DNA from: Pseudomonas marincola
GTDB lineage: Bacteria; Pseudomonadota; Gammaproteobacteria; Pseudomonadales; Pseudomonadaceae
Direction of reading: 5' to 3'
Assembly: GCF_900116605.1 (NCBI RefSeq)
Contig: NZ_FPBC01000003.1
Coordinates: 248,001-312,000 of the forward strand
DNA: 64,000 nucleotides
Shown: positions 1 to 8,310 of the stretch, piece after piece
How positions within the stretch are numbered: the stretch's first letter is position 1
How the letters are laid out: each line of letters opens with the position of its first letter
The notes under the pieces: generated by a model
Seen by the model: only the letters and a program-made list of their open reading frames with translations
Databases searched by the model: none
What the model was told of the DNA's origin: nothing
Program-made: the position numbers and the translations under genes

Positions 1-698
1 TTGCGTATGCGGCTCAGCGCTGACCAGTCCAGATTATCGCTGGTGCGCTTGAGCAGCGCGGGGCTGGCCACCCAAATGAATGCGGAGTGAGGCAGGCTGG
101 CGCGCTGCATGTCTTCACTGAATGGCAGCGTCTGGCGAAGAAATACGCGCCCTGCGCACAGCGGCCAAAGCACGCGGAACAGCAAGCCGTAAATGTGCTG
201 CGCCGAGACGCTGGAGATAACGGCGGCGCTGCCAATTTCCGAGCCCCAGAGTTGTTCGAGTGCAGCGACTTCGTTGGCCAATTGCGCAAGCGTTTTGTCG
301 ATCAGCTTGGGTTCACCGCTGGAGCCCGAAGTGCACAGCGTCAGCAGGCAGGCATCTGTGGCGAGGGGGCTGGATTGCGCGGGTGTGCAGCCTTGAGTAT
401 CTGGCAGGGCGTCCAGCCAGAGGTCTGTCTGGCTTGCGAGACGGGCGCGGGTCTGGGGTTGCGCATCAGCGGGGAGCAGTACTGTGACAGACGCTTGCCA
501 GGCGGCAAACAGTGCAATCGCCAGTTCGGCTGCATCGTCCAGATGAATCGCTACGCGCTGAATTCTGTGAGCTGCAAAGTAGCCTGCCAGCTGTAACGCC
601 TGCCGGCAGAACTGCTGGTGATTGAGTGCAGGTTCGAAGGTGATGCTGCGCTGTGCATCCGGCTCGAGGAGCAATGCCTCAAGGGCAATCCATTTCAT
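1..698 (-). CDS. AMP-ligase (acyl/aryl-CoA or ACP synthetase), C-terminus cut off
   Basis: The first 232 or so residues of an AMP-forming ligase. The reading frame starts MKWIALEALLL and contains the P-loop-like core CTSGSSGEPK at about residues 122-131, the signature that binds ATP phosphates in the ANL superfamily. Such enzymes adenylate a carboxylic acid and load it onto CoA or ACP. The gene sits directly downstream of a membrane protein, two carrier proteins, an acyltransferase and a ketosynthase-like protein, which suggests it primes an aryl-polyene-type pathway with an aromatic acid (inference). The ATG overlaps the upstream stop as ATGA. The remainder lies outside the window, so substrate-pocket residues cannot be judged. 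Confidence 0.8.
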   Translation of the reverse strand, partial: MKWIALEALLLEPDAQRSITFEPALNHQQFCRQALQLAGYFAAHRIQRVAIHLDDAAELAIALFAAWQASVTVLLPADAQPQTRARLASQTDLWLDALPDTQGCTPAQSSPLATDACLLTLCTSGSSGEPKLIDKTLAQLANEVAALEQLWGSEIGSAAVISSVSAQHIYGLLFRVLWPLCAGRVFLRQTLPFSEDMQRASLPHSAFIWVASPALLKRTSDNLDWSALSRIR

Positions 699-1240
699 GC
701 AATTCTTCTTACGCGTTGGCGAACAAACCATTCAACAGCGAACAGCAGGCCCATCAATAAATAGGCAATAAAGCCGTTGTACAGCGTCCACCAAGCCAGT
801 GGCGCCCATAATGTCAGCGCTGCCGCGATTAGCGCGTTGCAGCAAAAGAACCCGGCCCAGACCTGTGTTACCACTCGCGTGTAGCGCACGGCCTCAGCCG
901 GCAGTTCAGGTTCGCGCAGGCGTGCGAGCCGCTCTATCAGCGGCGGGCCGTAGCGCAGGCTGAGCAGGAATACGCACAACAAGATGCTGTTCAGTAACAC
1001 CGGATACCAGCGCAGTAATGCCGGCTCACCGGCAATGCCCAGCACCACGCAGAACAGCAACGCGGCCAGCGCCATCCAGCGCCCGCCGGGCCGTTGCTGC
1101 GCTGTCAGCAGGCGGGCGATCCACAGTGCGCCGAGCAGCAAGGCAAATACTCTGGGCGACAAGTGCTCGATCCCGAAGTACACCGCAAATGGATACGCCA
1201 GTCCTGCCGCTATCAGGACGAGGCCTAGCAATCGGCTCAT
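695..1240 (-). CDS. Small integral membrane protein of the aryl-polyene-type operon (COG4648-like)
   Basis: A 181-residue, very hydrophobic protein with about six predicted membrane segments. The first is at residues 4-22, others surround residues 28-45, 53-70, 75-95 and 125-148, and one is near 150-172; basic residues end the chain. It resembles the COG4648-type inner-membrane proteins that accompany AMP-ligases in aryl-polyene clusters. The biochemical role is unknown to me. Its start overlaps the stop of the upstream carrier-protein gene by four bases and its stop overlaps the AMP-ligase start by four, so the three genes are translationally coupled. Confidence 0.7.
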   Translation of the reverse strand: MSRLLGLVLIAAGLAYPFAVYFGIEHLSPRVFALLLGALWIARLLTAQQRPGGRWMALAALLFCVVLGIAGEPALLRWYPVLLNSILLCVFLLSLRYGPPLIERLARLREPELPAEAVRYTRVVTQVWAGFFCCNALIAAALTLWAPLAWWTLYNGFIAYLLMGLLFAVEWFVRQRVRRIA

Positions 1241-1494
1241 GCGCGCTCTGGGTTAACCAGTTTGTACACGGCTTCGACCACGTCACTGACTGTGCGTACC
1301 GACTTGAATTCGTCGGCGGCGATTTTCTTGCCGGTTTTACGCTTGATGTGATCAATCAGGTCGACCGCGTCGATGCTATCGATTTCAAGGTCCTGATACA
1401 GGTTGGCCTCGGGGCTGATGTCGGCGGCGTCGAGTTCAAACAACTCGACAAGGGAGTCGCGCAGGGTGCTAAAAATTTCATCACGATTTTGCAT
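1237..1494 (-). CDS. Acyl carrier protein (second of a tandem pair)
   Basis: An 85-residue acidic carrier protein. The phosphopantetheine attachment serine lies in the motif EIDSIDAVDL at about residues 37-46, and the helices on either side fit an ACP. It would carry the growing acyl or polyene chain as a thioester in the cytoplasm. It follows another ACP gene with a 12-base gap, and its stop overlaps the downstream membrane-protein start. Two adjacent, non-identical ACPs are typical of aryl-polyene clusters (family knowledge). It is distinct from housekeeping AcpP, whose gene would sit with the fab cluster. Confidence 0.88.
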   Translation of the reverse strand: MQNRDEIFSTLRDSLVELFELDAADISPEANLYQDLEIDSIDAVDLIDHIKRKTGKKIAADEFKSVRTVSDVVEAVYKLVNPERA

Positions 1495-1506
1495 GTTTTA
1501 GCGCTC

Positions 1507-1767
1507 TCAAACGGCCTGGCGTGCAGATACAAAAGCCGCCAGGTTGGCCACATTGGCGAAGTGTTGGCGCGTGTCCTTGTCCTCTGCATCGATCTTGATG
1601 CCAAAGCGTTTCTGGATCGCCAGCCCCAGTTCGAGGGCATCTACCGAGTCGAGGCCCAGGCCATCACCAAACAGCGGCTGGTCGGTCGCGATGTCTTCAG
1701 CCGACATGTCTTCGAGCCCCAGCGAGTCGATAATCAGGTTTTTAATTTCGTGTTGTAATTCGCTCAT
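1507..1767 (-). CDS. Acyl carrier protein (first of a tandem pair)
   Basis: An 86-residue carrier protein with the modified serine in GLDSVDALEL at about residues 37-46. It begins MSELQHEIKN and overlaps the 3' end of the upstream acyltransferase gene by 26 bases. It is clearly diverged from the neighbouring ACP, so the two probably serve different steps or partners rather than being a fresh duplicate. The likely role is to hold the starter or extended polyene for the ketosynthase and acyltransferase of the same operon (inference from context). Confidence 0.88.
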   Translation of the reverse strand: MSELQHEIKNLIIDSLGLEDMSAEDIATDQPLFGDGLGLDSVDALELGLAIQKRFGIKIDAEDKDTRQHFANVANLAAFVSARQAV

Positions 1768-2557
1768 CTGTTGCGAGCTCCTTTATGAAGTATTGATGTA
1801 GGTAATCATTGAGCTTGCGCGAGGCTATCGGCGCCGGCGCAGCGGCCTTGAATTGTTGCGGGTCGATGTCTGCACCCACGCGGAGTTGGATGTGCACGCG
1901 CCGGGCGGGAATGCTGTACCACGGTTCGGCTTTGGTCAGGGTGGTCGGTGTTACGTGAATGGTCACCGGCGTCACGCAGTGAGCGCCGCGGATGGCGATG
2001 GCCGCGGCACCACGGTGGAATTCGGGTGGCTTGCCGGGCGTGGTGCGGGTGCCCTCGGGGAAGATGATCAGGCATTGCCCGCCTTGCAGAGCTGCTGCCG
2101 CTTCATCGAGCATTTCCACGCTGCCGCTGTTGCTGATGTACTGCGCCGCATGGATCGGGCTGCGCATACAGGGGTTGTTCCACAGGCTTTGTTTGACCAC
2201 GCAATTGCTGTTGCGAATCAGCGAGATCAACACGACTACATCAATCAGCGAGGGGTGATTGGCGATGATCAGCTGGCCCGGCTTTCCCAAGTGTTCGGCC
2301 CCTTCGACCGAATAGGTCAGAACCCCCAGGCGGTACATGATCTGCACAAAGGCGCAGAAGCTTTTATTAATGACTCGTCGGGCTCTCGTACGACGACTGA
2401 CGGCGTCGCCCGGCAGTAAATTCAGGATTGGGAACACCACCACGCTCAAGATCATGCCGCCCAAACCAAAGATCAAAAAGCTCAGCGCTGTGGCAACCAG
2501 TCGCCATGCATAGGGTGGGCTGTAAGCGCTCACTTTTGCTTGCGTGACCACATCCAT
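1742..2557 (-). CDS. Lysophospholipid-type acyltransferase (PlsC family)
   Basis: A 271-residue membrane-associated acyltransferase. A hydrophobic segment at residues 18-48 anchors it. The catalytic HX4D motif is NHPSLID near residue 100 and the substrate-binding FPEGTR motif is near residue 167, both intact. The family moves an acyl group from ACP or CoA to an alcohol. In aryl-polyene clusters such enzymes are thought to attach the polyene to a membrane lipid (family knowledge). It overlaps the upstream ketosynthase-like gene by 28 bases and the downstream ACP gene by 26, so it is part of one compact operon. Confidence 0.85.
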   Translation of the reverse strand: MDVVTQAKVSAYSPPYAWRLVATALSFLIFGLGGMILSVVVFPILNLLPGDAVSRRTRARRVINKSFCAFVQIMYRLGVLTYSVEGAEHLGKPGQLIIANHPSLIDVVVLISLIRNSNCVVKQSLWNNPCMRSPIHAAQYISNSGSVEMLDEAAAALQGGQCLIIFPEGTRTTPGKPPEFHRGAAAIAIRGAHCVTPVTIHVTPTTLTKAEPWYSIPARRVHIQLRVGADIDPQQFKAAAPAPIASRKLNDYLHQYFIKELATDERITTRN

Positions 2558-3243
2558 TGGCGGCGGCTCCAGTAATGGGTGATGTCCTGCTGGTCGTTGT
2601 TAAGCGCCCGGAGCAAACTCAGAGGGTGCGGCCATTCGCTGCGCGGGCCGCTGCCGGTTTGCAGGTCCAGCTGCCAATCGTCGCCTGGCGTGAGTAACAG
2701 CCCCACAGCGTAGGCGAACGGTACGTCGTCAATGAACGATGTATACAGCGCCGGCGGTGCTTCTTCTGCAATGACCACCAGCACCGCGGGTGCACCTTCA
2801 TGGAGCAATAGACAAGCTTCTTGCACCGCATGTTCCAAGCCGTCACCGGCGGCGGCCAGGGCGGACATCTCACTGGTGTCGGCGCGCAATATCGACCACT
2901 GGCCGATAATTGCGTTATGCACGCTGAGGCTGAACTGGGTGGGAGAGAGCGGCTCGCCGCGTGCCAGGTCGTGAAGAATCGCCAGTGTGCGCGGGGTTTC
3001 GCCGTGGCGGGAGGCAAATATGAGCGGCAGCCTGGGGTGTGATTCAGCTAACGGCCAGGCAACATTGAACACCATTCGCGCCAGCCGGCTTAAGCGCCTG
3101 CGCTGCATGGGCGCGAGAAAACTAACGTCGGGTTGCTGCTGCTCATCCGCCACGCGCACGGGCGCCTGACACCAGTCACGCCACTGTTGCGAGCTTTCCA
3201 GACTGGGGGCCCAGGCTCGCCATTGTTGTATTTTGAAGTGCAT
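2530..3243 (-). CDS. Ketosynthase-like chain-length factor (beta-ketoacyl synthase N-terminal family)
   Basis: A protein of about 237 residues resembling the short beta-ketoacyl-synthase N-terminal family (Ketoacyl-synt_2). The recognisable block is FSLSVHNAIIGQWSIL near residues 104-119 and matches the ketosynthase segment in front of the usual active site, but there is no nucleophilic cysteine motif. It is therefore probably a partner or chain-length subunit rather than a condensing enzyme. It is the first gene of the minus-strand cluster. An in-frame GTG lies one codon upstream of the ATG chosen here; a purine-rich AGGA about 12 bases away could serve either. Confidence 0.75.
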   Translation of the reverse strand: MHFKIQQWRAWAPSLESSQQWRDWCQAPVRVADEQQQPDVSFLAPMQRRRLSRLARMVFNVAWPLAESHPRLPLIFASRHGETPRTLAILHDLARGEPLSPTQFSLSVHNAIIGQWSILRADTSEMSALAAAGDGLEHAVQEACLLLHEGAPAVLVVIAEEAPPALYTSFIDDVPFAYAVGLLLTPGDDWQLDLQTGSGPRSEWPHPLSLLRALNNDQQDITHYWSRRQWMWSRKQK

Positions 3244-3525
3244 CACGGAGGGAATTCCTCGCCCCTGCGGGCGTCCTTGTCAGCTGCGGCAGTCCTGTTC
3301 ATCGGCCAAATTGCATGCGTTTAAGCCAATTCTCAGTAAGGATGTGAGAGTTGGGCTGTCGAAATTTACCTGGCAAAGTGCTGGCATTATCTCGATGGCC
3401 GGGGGGTTGCGCAAACTTTGGCGCCAGTTTTTGCCTAACGGTCGGGCTCAATTGCTGAGGAACCTCGCCGTTGTCATGTAATGTGCATAGAATCGATGTC
3501 AATTCAGGGATTAGGAGCGAATCAG

Positions 3526-4293
3526 ATGCGGCGTGTAGTTTTTAATCAGAAAGGGGGTGTGGGCAAGTCGAGCATTGCCTGCAATCTTGCGGCAGTCAGC
3601 GCCTCACAGGGCTATCGTACGCTGCTGATTGACCTCGATGCGCAGGCCAACTCCACGCATTATCTGACCGGGCTTACGGGGGAAGAAATTCCGGTAGGCA
3701 TCGCTGATTTCTTTAAGCAGACGCTGTCCAGCGGGCCTTTCAATAAAAAGGGCAAGGTCGATATCTACGAGACTCCGTTTGATAACCTGCATGTGGTCAC
3801 GGCGACGGCCGAGTTGGCTGACTTGCAGCCCAAGCTTGAGGCCAAGCACAAGATCAACAAGTTGCGAAAGTTGCTCGATGACCTTTCGGAAGATTACGAC
3901 CGCATCTATCTGGACACGCCACCGGCACTCAATTTTTATACCGTTTCTGCGTTGATAGCGGCTGATCGCGTGCTTATCCCGTTCGATTGCGACAGCTTCT
4001 CGCGCAATGCGCTGTACGGTTTGCTGGCTGAGATTGAAGAATTGAAGGAAGACCACAACGAAGGCCTGGAAGTTGAGGGCATTGTGGTCAACCAATTCCA
4101 GCCGCGCGCCACGCTGCCGCAGCAGTTACTGGATGAGTTGGTGGAAGAGGGCTTGCCGGTGTTGCCGGTGAACCTGATGAGTTCGGTGAAAATGCGCGAG
4201 TCGCATCAGGCCTGCACGCCGCTGATTTACCTTGAGCCGCGACACAAGCTGACCCTGCAGTTTGTCGAGTTGCACGACCTGCTGCAGCAGTAG
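3526..4293 (+). CDS. ParA/MinD-family ATPase
   Basis: A 255-residue ParA-type ATPase. It opens with the deviant Walker A motif KGGVGKSS at about residues 9-16, has the DLDAQANST segment near 36-44 and a switch-like DTPPA near 130. ParA proteins form ATP dimers that bind DNA non-specifically and position cargo. No ParB gene or obvious centromere repeat is adjacent, so this is an orphan ParA like the one I remember near selO and a universal stress gene in PAO1. The start at 3526 is chosen because GGAG sits 8 bases upstream; an in-frame ATG at 3481 has no ribosome site. Confidence 0.88.
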   Translation: MRRVVFNQKGGVGKSSIACNLAAVSASQGYRTLLIDLDAQANSTHYLTGLTGEEIPVGIADFFKQTLSSGPFNKKGKVDIYETPFDNLHVVTATAELADLQPKLEAKHKINKLRKLLDDLSEDYDRIYLDTPPALNFYTVSALIAADRVLIPFDCDSFSRNALYGLLAEIEELKEDHNEGLEVEGIVVNQFQPRATLPQQLLDELVEEGLPVLPVNLMSSVKMRESHQACTPLIYLEPRHKLTLQFVELHDLLQQ

Positions 4294-4312
4294 CGGTAAA
4301 CGCGTAGTTGTT

Positions 4313-4334
4313 TGAGCCTGATGATTCAGGCTCA
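4313..4334. terminator. Candidate bidirectional hairpin between parA-like and usp genes
   Basis: A perfect 9-bp inverted repeat (4313-4321 with 4326-4334) and 4-base loop lie between the stops of two convergent genes. No T-run follows on either strand, so termination is inferred from position only. Confidence 0.45.
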
Positions 4335-4351
4335 GGCAAGATCACAGCGGT

Positions 4352-5149
4352 TTAGCGCACCACGAAAATGTCACACGGCGCCTTGTGCAGAAAGTGTTGC
4401 GCAAGGCTGCCGAGCAACGCTTGGGACAATGCGCTGCGGCCGTGACTGCCCAGCACCAGCAGTTCGCCGCGCCGGCTTTTCAGCTCTTCCTGCAAACCAC
4501 GCAAAATCCCGCCTTGCTGCACGCTGTGAGTGAGCTTCGGGCCTTCTGCTGGCAGTTTCTCCTGCTCATCTTTGAGCAGTTGTTCGATCAACATGCACTG
4601 CATGCGGAACTCTGTCTCGTCCTTTTTCGCGCTGCTTTTCTCCGGGCAATAGACATGCAATGCATGCAGCTCGGCGGTGGGCGGGAGCAGGCAATAGGCC
4701 TTTTCCAGCGCACAGCACGAGCACACCGAGAAGTCGAGCGCGGAGACTGCGCGTTTGTACGGGCTGAATTCATCGCGCGCGACAACCAGCATCGGCACCG
4801 TACTTCTGCGCGCGATGCGGTCGAGGCTGGTGCCGTTGAAAAAGTCGTGGCGATTATGGTGAGCGCCCAACACCAGCAGGTCGCAGTCCAGGTCGATAAT
4901 TTGCTGCAGCACCACTTCAGACGGCTTGCCGCCCATGATCACCCGGGCCGTGGAGTCCGGCGCGTACTCAGCAATACTCATGTTCAGGCTCTTTTTGGCC
5001 TGGGTATGCTGCTGTTGGCTTTGGCTGGGGTTGAGTACGTGCAAGACCGTCAATTTGGCATTGTGCTGCGCTGCCAGCTGGTTGGCGCGCTGCAACGCCA
5101 GATTCGCGGTTTCACGTAAGTCGTGGGCGATAAGGATGTGCGTGGTCAT
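4352..5149 (-). CDS. Universal stress protein, tandem UspA domains
   Basis: A 265-residue protein made of two UspA-like halves (about 1-140 and 150-265). The second half carries the nucleotide-binding pattern G-2x-G-9x-G-S as GSHGRSALSQALLGS near residues 238-252. The first half has a degenerate version (GAHHNRHDF), so only one half is expected to bind ATP. Such proteins support survival during starvation or low oxygen. The start at 5149 has an AGGAG 9 bases upstream; an upstream in-frame start would add 24 unrelated residues. It is convergent with the parA-like gene, the same neighbourhood as in PAO1 as I recall it. Confidence 0.88.
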   Translation of the reverse strand: MTTHILIAHDLRETANLALQRANQLAAQHNAKLTVLHVLNPSQSQQQHTQAKKSLNMSIAEYAPDSTARVIMGGKPSEVVLQQIIDLDCDLLVLGAHHNRHDFFNGTSLDRIARRSTVPMLVVARDEFSPYKRAVSALDFSVCSCCALEKAYCLLPPTAELHALHVYCPEKSSAKKDETEFRMQCMLIEQLLKDEQEKLPAEGPKLTHSVQQGGILRGLQEELKSRRGELLVLGSHGRSALSQALLGSLAQHFLHKAPCDIFVVR

Positions 5150-5234
5150 CAGTAAAAATCTCCTGCCGAGACAAGTCGGCAAATTTATTATGCTCCATGG
5201 CTTAGCCGCTAATAGACCCAAAACGGGTCTGGCA

Positions 5235-5678
5235 TTAATAAGCCCTTAACTGATACTGACCGTGGCTCACTGCCACAATCTCCCCCGTTTCGTCGGTTAG
5301 CTCAAGCGCCAGCTCATACTCGGCCTTGCCTTCGCGTTCGGCTTGGTCCTGCAGCGCCACTATCTGCTCTTGGCTGAGCGTTGCCTCAACGAAAATATCG
5401 CTGCTGGCAGGGCGCCTGAATCGCAGGTTCATCTCTTTGATGATCGGGAAGAAGCGTTTTACATCGAAACTGGTGACGAACAATGCGCCGCCGGGGATCT
5501 CTGCCAATGTAAATAAAGCGCCTGCATACATGCTGCCAATATGGTTGGTGTTGCCCGCCAGGGGCATGCGTAAGCGCACAAAGCCCGGTTGCAGCGCTTC
5601 GGCTTTAAGGCCGCTGCGTTTTACGAAGGCTATTTGTTCTTCGGTCAGCTGGCGGGCGATTGCCTCGGGCATTGGCAT
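5235..5678 (-). CDS. Hot-dog fold thioesterase (YiiD C-terminal/PaaI-like)
   Basis: A 147-residue single-domain protein. The central segment NHIGSMYAGALFTLAE at about residues 45-60 is the long hot-dog helix, with the Asn and His and the Ala-rich turn typical of PaaI and YiiD_C thioesterases. It ends with the usual strand GEIVAVSHGQYQLRA. It probably hydrolyses an acyl-CoA or acyl-ACP, but the substrate is not evident. It stands alone between the usp and trxC genes on the same strand. Confidence 0.75.
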   Translation of the reverse strand: MPMPEAIARQLTEEQIAFVKRSGLKAEALQPGFVRLRMPLAGNTNHIGSMYAGALFTLAEIPGGALFVTSFDVKRFFPIIKEMNLRFRRPASSDIFVEATLSQEQIVALQDQAEREGKAEYELALELTDETGEIVAVSHGQYQLRAY

Positions 5679-5801
5679 GTGTGCAGCCTCTTTATTTATT
5701 GTTATCGAATGCGGGCAGGGCGCTGAATAAGCGTTAACCCTGAGAATTGCTGATAAATGTATACGAGGTATTTGGCGACGGCTAACCGCTTTACGCCGGC
5801 T

Positions 5802-6236
5802 TCAAATATTCTGCTGTTTCAGCCAGTCGAGTAACTGCGTCATGTTCATGGCACCGCTGATTCTCGCCAGCTCACTGCCCTGACGGTAGAGAATCAGGCT
5901 GGGGATCGAGCGGATGCCAAGCTGGCCGGCGAGTTGCTGATTGGCTTCACTGTCGAGTTTGGCCAAGCGCGCGCGGCCACTCAGTTGCGCGGCAGCCTGG
6001 GTAAAAGTTGGCGCAAAGGCCTGGCACGGACCGCACCAGCTTGCCCAGACATCGACCAGTAAAGGCAGGTCGCCCTTAATCTGGGCCGCAAAGTTACTGG
6101 CGTTCAGTTCAAACGGGGTATTGAGCAGTACGCTATTTTTGCAGCGCCCGCAGCGCGGCGCATCACTCAGCCGGTCGGCCGGGATACGGTTGAGACCATT
6201 GCAGCTGGGGCAGGGGATTAGTAGCGGTTGTGTCAT
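5802..6236 (-). CDS. trxC: Thioredoxin 2 (zinc-ribbon thioredoxin)
   Basis: A 144-residue thioredoxin with an N-terminal zinc ribbon of four cysteines (C9, C12, C29, C32) and the redox motif WCGPC at residues 67-71. The cis-proline region is GIRSIPSLILY. This combination defines TrxC, a cytoplasmic disulfide reductant often induced by oxidative stress through OxyR (family knowledge; no OxyR site was identified here). The ATG at 6236 is chosen because MTQPLLIPCPSC is the normal TrxC amino end; the 18 residues upstream in frame are unrelated. Confidence 0.93.
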   Translation of the reverse strand: MTQPLLIPCPSCNGLNRIPADRLSDAPRCGRCKNSVLLNTPFELNASNFAAQIKGDLPLLVDVWASWCGPCQAFAPTFTQAAAQLSGRARLAKLDSEANQQLAGQLGIRSIPSLILYRQGSELARISGAMNMTQLLDWLKQQNI

Positions 6237-6296
6237 CTTCGGCTCCACAAGAATTACCTGCAATGTGCAGGCATCGTGCGCCGATATCAAGGGCTG

Positions 6297-8087
6297 CTAC
6301 AGCGGCGTGAGTGGCCAGAATAGCGGGATGACAATCGTCGCGACGACCCAAAGCAGTAGATTAAGCGGAATGCCGACCCTCATGAAATCGGTAAACTTAT
6401 AACCGCCCGCGTTATATACAAAGGTATTGGTCTGATAGCCGATGGGCGTGGCGAAGCTGGCGCTGGCGGCAAACATCACAGCGACCACAAAAGGGCGCGG
6501 GTCGACGCCCAGATGCTGCGCCAGCCCGATGGCGATTGGAGTGACCAATACCGCGACCGCGTTGTTGGACAAAAGCTCGGTGAGTATCGATGTAAACAGG
6601 TAGATGAACGACAGCATCAACAGCGGCCCGGCCCACGGCAGCCAGCCCATGACGTTCTCGACCAGTATCTTCACCAGCCCGACTTTGTCCATGGCAATGC
6701 TGATCGCCAGCATGCCGAATATCAGGCTGAGAATTTTCCAGTCGACGGCCTTGTATGCATCCTCGACATCAAGGCAGCGAGTTGCCAGTACCGCGACCGC
6801 ACCGATGATGGCCAGGCCTTCAATCGGCATCACGCTGAAGGCGGCGAGCAGCATCACGGCCAATGTTGCGACGATTGCTATCGGCGCTTTATCGCGGCGG
6901 AAGGCGCGTTCTTGCACAGCGTGCAGGCTGATCAGTTCACCGTTGTCGGCAAAGCGTTTGATCTGCGCGGGCGTGCCTTCTACCAGCATTACATCGCCAA
7001 ACTGCAACTCGAAATCGTCGAGGTTGCCTTGCACGTTCTCGTCCTGACGGTGCACGGCGAGCACGGCGATACCGTAGCGGGCGGTGAGGTCGAGGTCACG
7101 CATCGGGCGATGGCTGTAGCGAGAGTTACGGCCCACGATGGCCTCGGCCAGAATGACATCATGGCTGCTGATGGTCTCGAATGCGTCGCTGCGATTGAAC
7201 GTCAGGTGGCCGCTTTCGCGCAGCTCGACCACGTTCTTGACCTGACCGTGCAGCACCAGCCGGTCGCCCATTTCCAGTACGGTGTCGTGACCCGGTTCGG
7301 TTATTTCCAGCGCCTCACGGAATAGCTTGAGCACTTGCAGGCCGCTGCCGCCATTGAGGTTGGCTTCGCTGAGGGTTTTACCGATAACCGGCGACTCGTG
7401 CGGCACCAGTAATTCGGTCATGAAGGTGCGGTCGAGATCAGGGCGCAGTTGGCGCGAAAGAGTGTCGCGATCTGGCAGCAGGTGGCGGCCAACCAACAAC
7501 AGGTAAGCCATGCCCGCAGTCGCCAGAATCAGACCGGCTCCGGTGATCTCGAAAATCCCGAAGGGCGCAAGTCCGGCCTTGCGTGCCACGCCGTCGACCA
7601 GAATGTTGGTCGAAGTGCCAATCATCGTCAGCGTGCCGCCCAGAATGGTCGCGTAAGACAACGGGATAAGCAGCTTGGACGGCATGGTGCCAGCGCGGCG
7701 GGCGAGGGAAATCGCCACCGGGGTGAGAATCGCCACCACCGGGGTGTTATTCAGGCAGGCGGAAATAACCAGTGCGGTCAGGGTCAAGCCGGTGAGCACG
7801 CGAATCGGGCTGGTGCCGACCAGATTGCCCAGCCAGTTGCCCAGCGCATCAACGCAGCCGGTGCGCTCCAGTGCTGCCGAGAGCACGAACATGCAGGCGA
7901 TGGTGACCGGGGCGGAGTTGGACAGCACGCTGAGAACTTCAGCGGGCGTCAGCAGTTGGGTGATCAGCAGGGCTGCCACTGCGATGGCAGCGACGATATC
8001 CGGGCTCCATTTCTCACGAACAAAGGCGAACAACACCCAGACCAGCAGTGCGCCGACAAACAGCAACGGCAATGAAACCCCGAGCAT
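6297..8087 (-). CDS. SLC13/DASS-family permease with two RCK_C domains
   Basis: A transporter of about 596 residues. Membrane segments fill the first 200 and last 200 residues, with the family hallmarks NNTPVVAILTPV near 105-116 and LLSNNAVAVLVTPIAIGL near 510-527. Between them sit two soluble RCK_C (TrkA-C) domains, about residues 200-290 and 295-380. Such proteins move anions such as dicarboxylates or sulfate with sodium; this substrate is unknown. The ATG at 8087 precedes a natural hydrophobic start; an in-frame GTG at 8141 would add 18 residues and has no clear ribosome site. Confidence 0.85.
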   Translation of the reverse strand: MLGVSLPLLFVGALLVWVLFAFVREKWSPDIVAAIAVAALLITQLLTPAEVLSVLSNSAPVTIACMFVLSAALERTGCVDALGNWLGNLVGTSPIRVLTGLTLTALVISACLNNTPVVAILTPVAISLARRAGTMPSKLLIPLSYATILGGTLTMIGTSTNILVDGVARKAGLAPFGIFEITGAGLILATAGMAYLLLVGRHLLPDRDTLSRQLRPDLDRTFMTELLVPHESPVIGKTLSEANLNGGSGLQVLKLFREALEITEPGHDTVLEMGDRLVLHGQVKNVVELRESGHLTFNRSDAFETISSHDVILAEAIVGRNSRYSHRPMRDLDLTARYGIAVLAVHRQDENVQGNLDDFELQFGDVMLVEGTPAQIKRFADNGELISLHAVQERAFRRDKAPIAIVATLAVMLLAAFSVMPIEGLAIIGAVAVLATRCLDVEDAYKAVDWKILSLIFGMLAISIAMDKVGLVKILVENVMGWLPWAGPLLMLSFIYLFTSILTELLSNNAVAVLVTPIAIGLAQHLGVDPRPFVVAVMFAASASFATPIGYQTNTFVYNAGGYKFTDFMRVGIPLNLLLWVVATIVIPLFWPLTPL

Positions 8088-8310
8088 TGATGTCCCAACC
8101 TTGAACCGTGTAAGTGGTGAGCTGGCGATGAGAGCCGGCACAAGGTCGCCAAGATAGTGGGCTTTGCTTAGATAGTCTAAGAATGTTTGGGCAGGTTTAT
8201 ATGCGATTTTGGATTAACCAAAGCTGCTGTACTTTGGATATATGTGGCAACTGTCACTAGGCCCATTTATGCCCGGGTGTTAGTTTCAGTTTTTACCCGG
8301 AGGTGATGCG

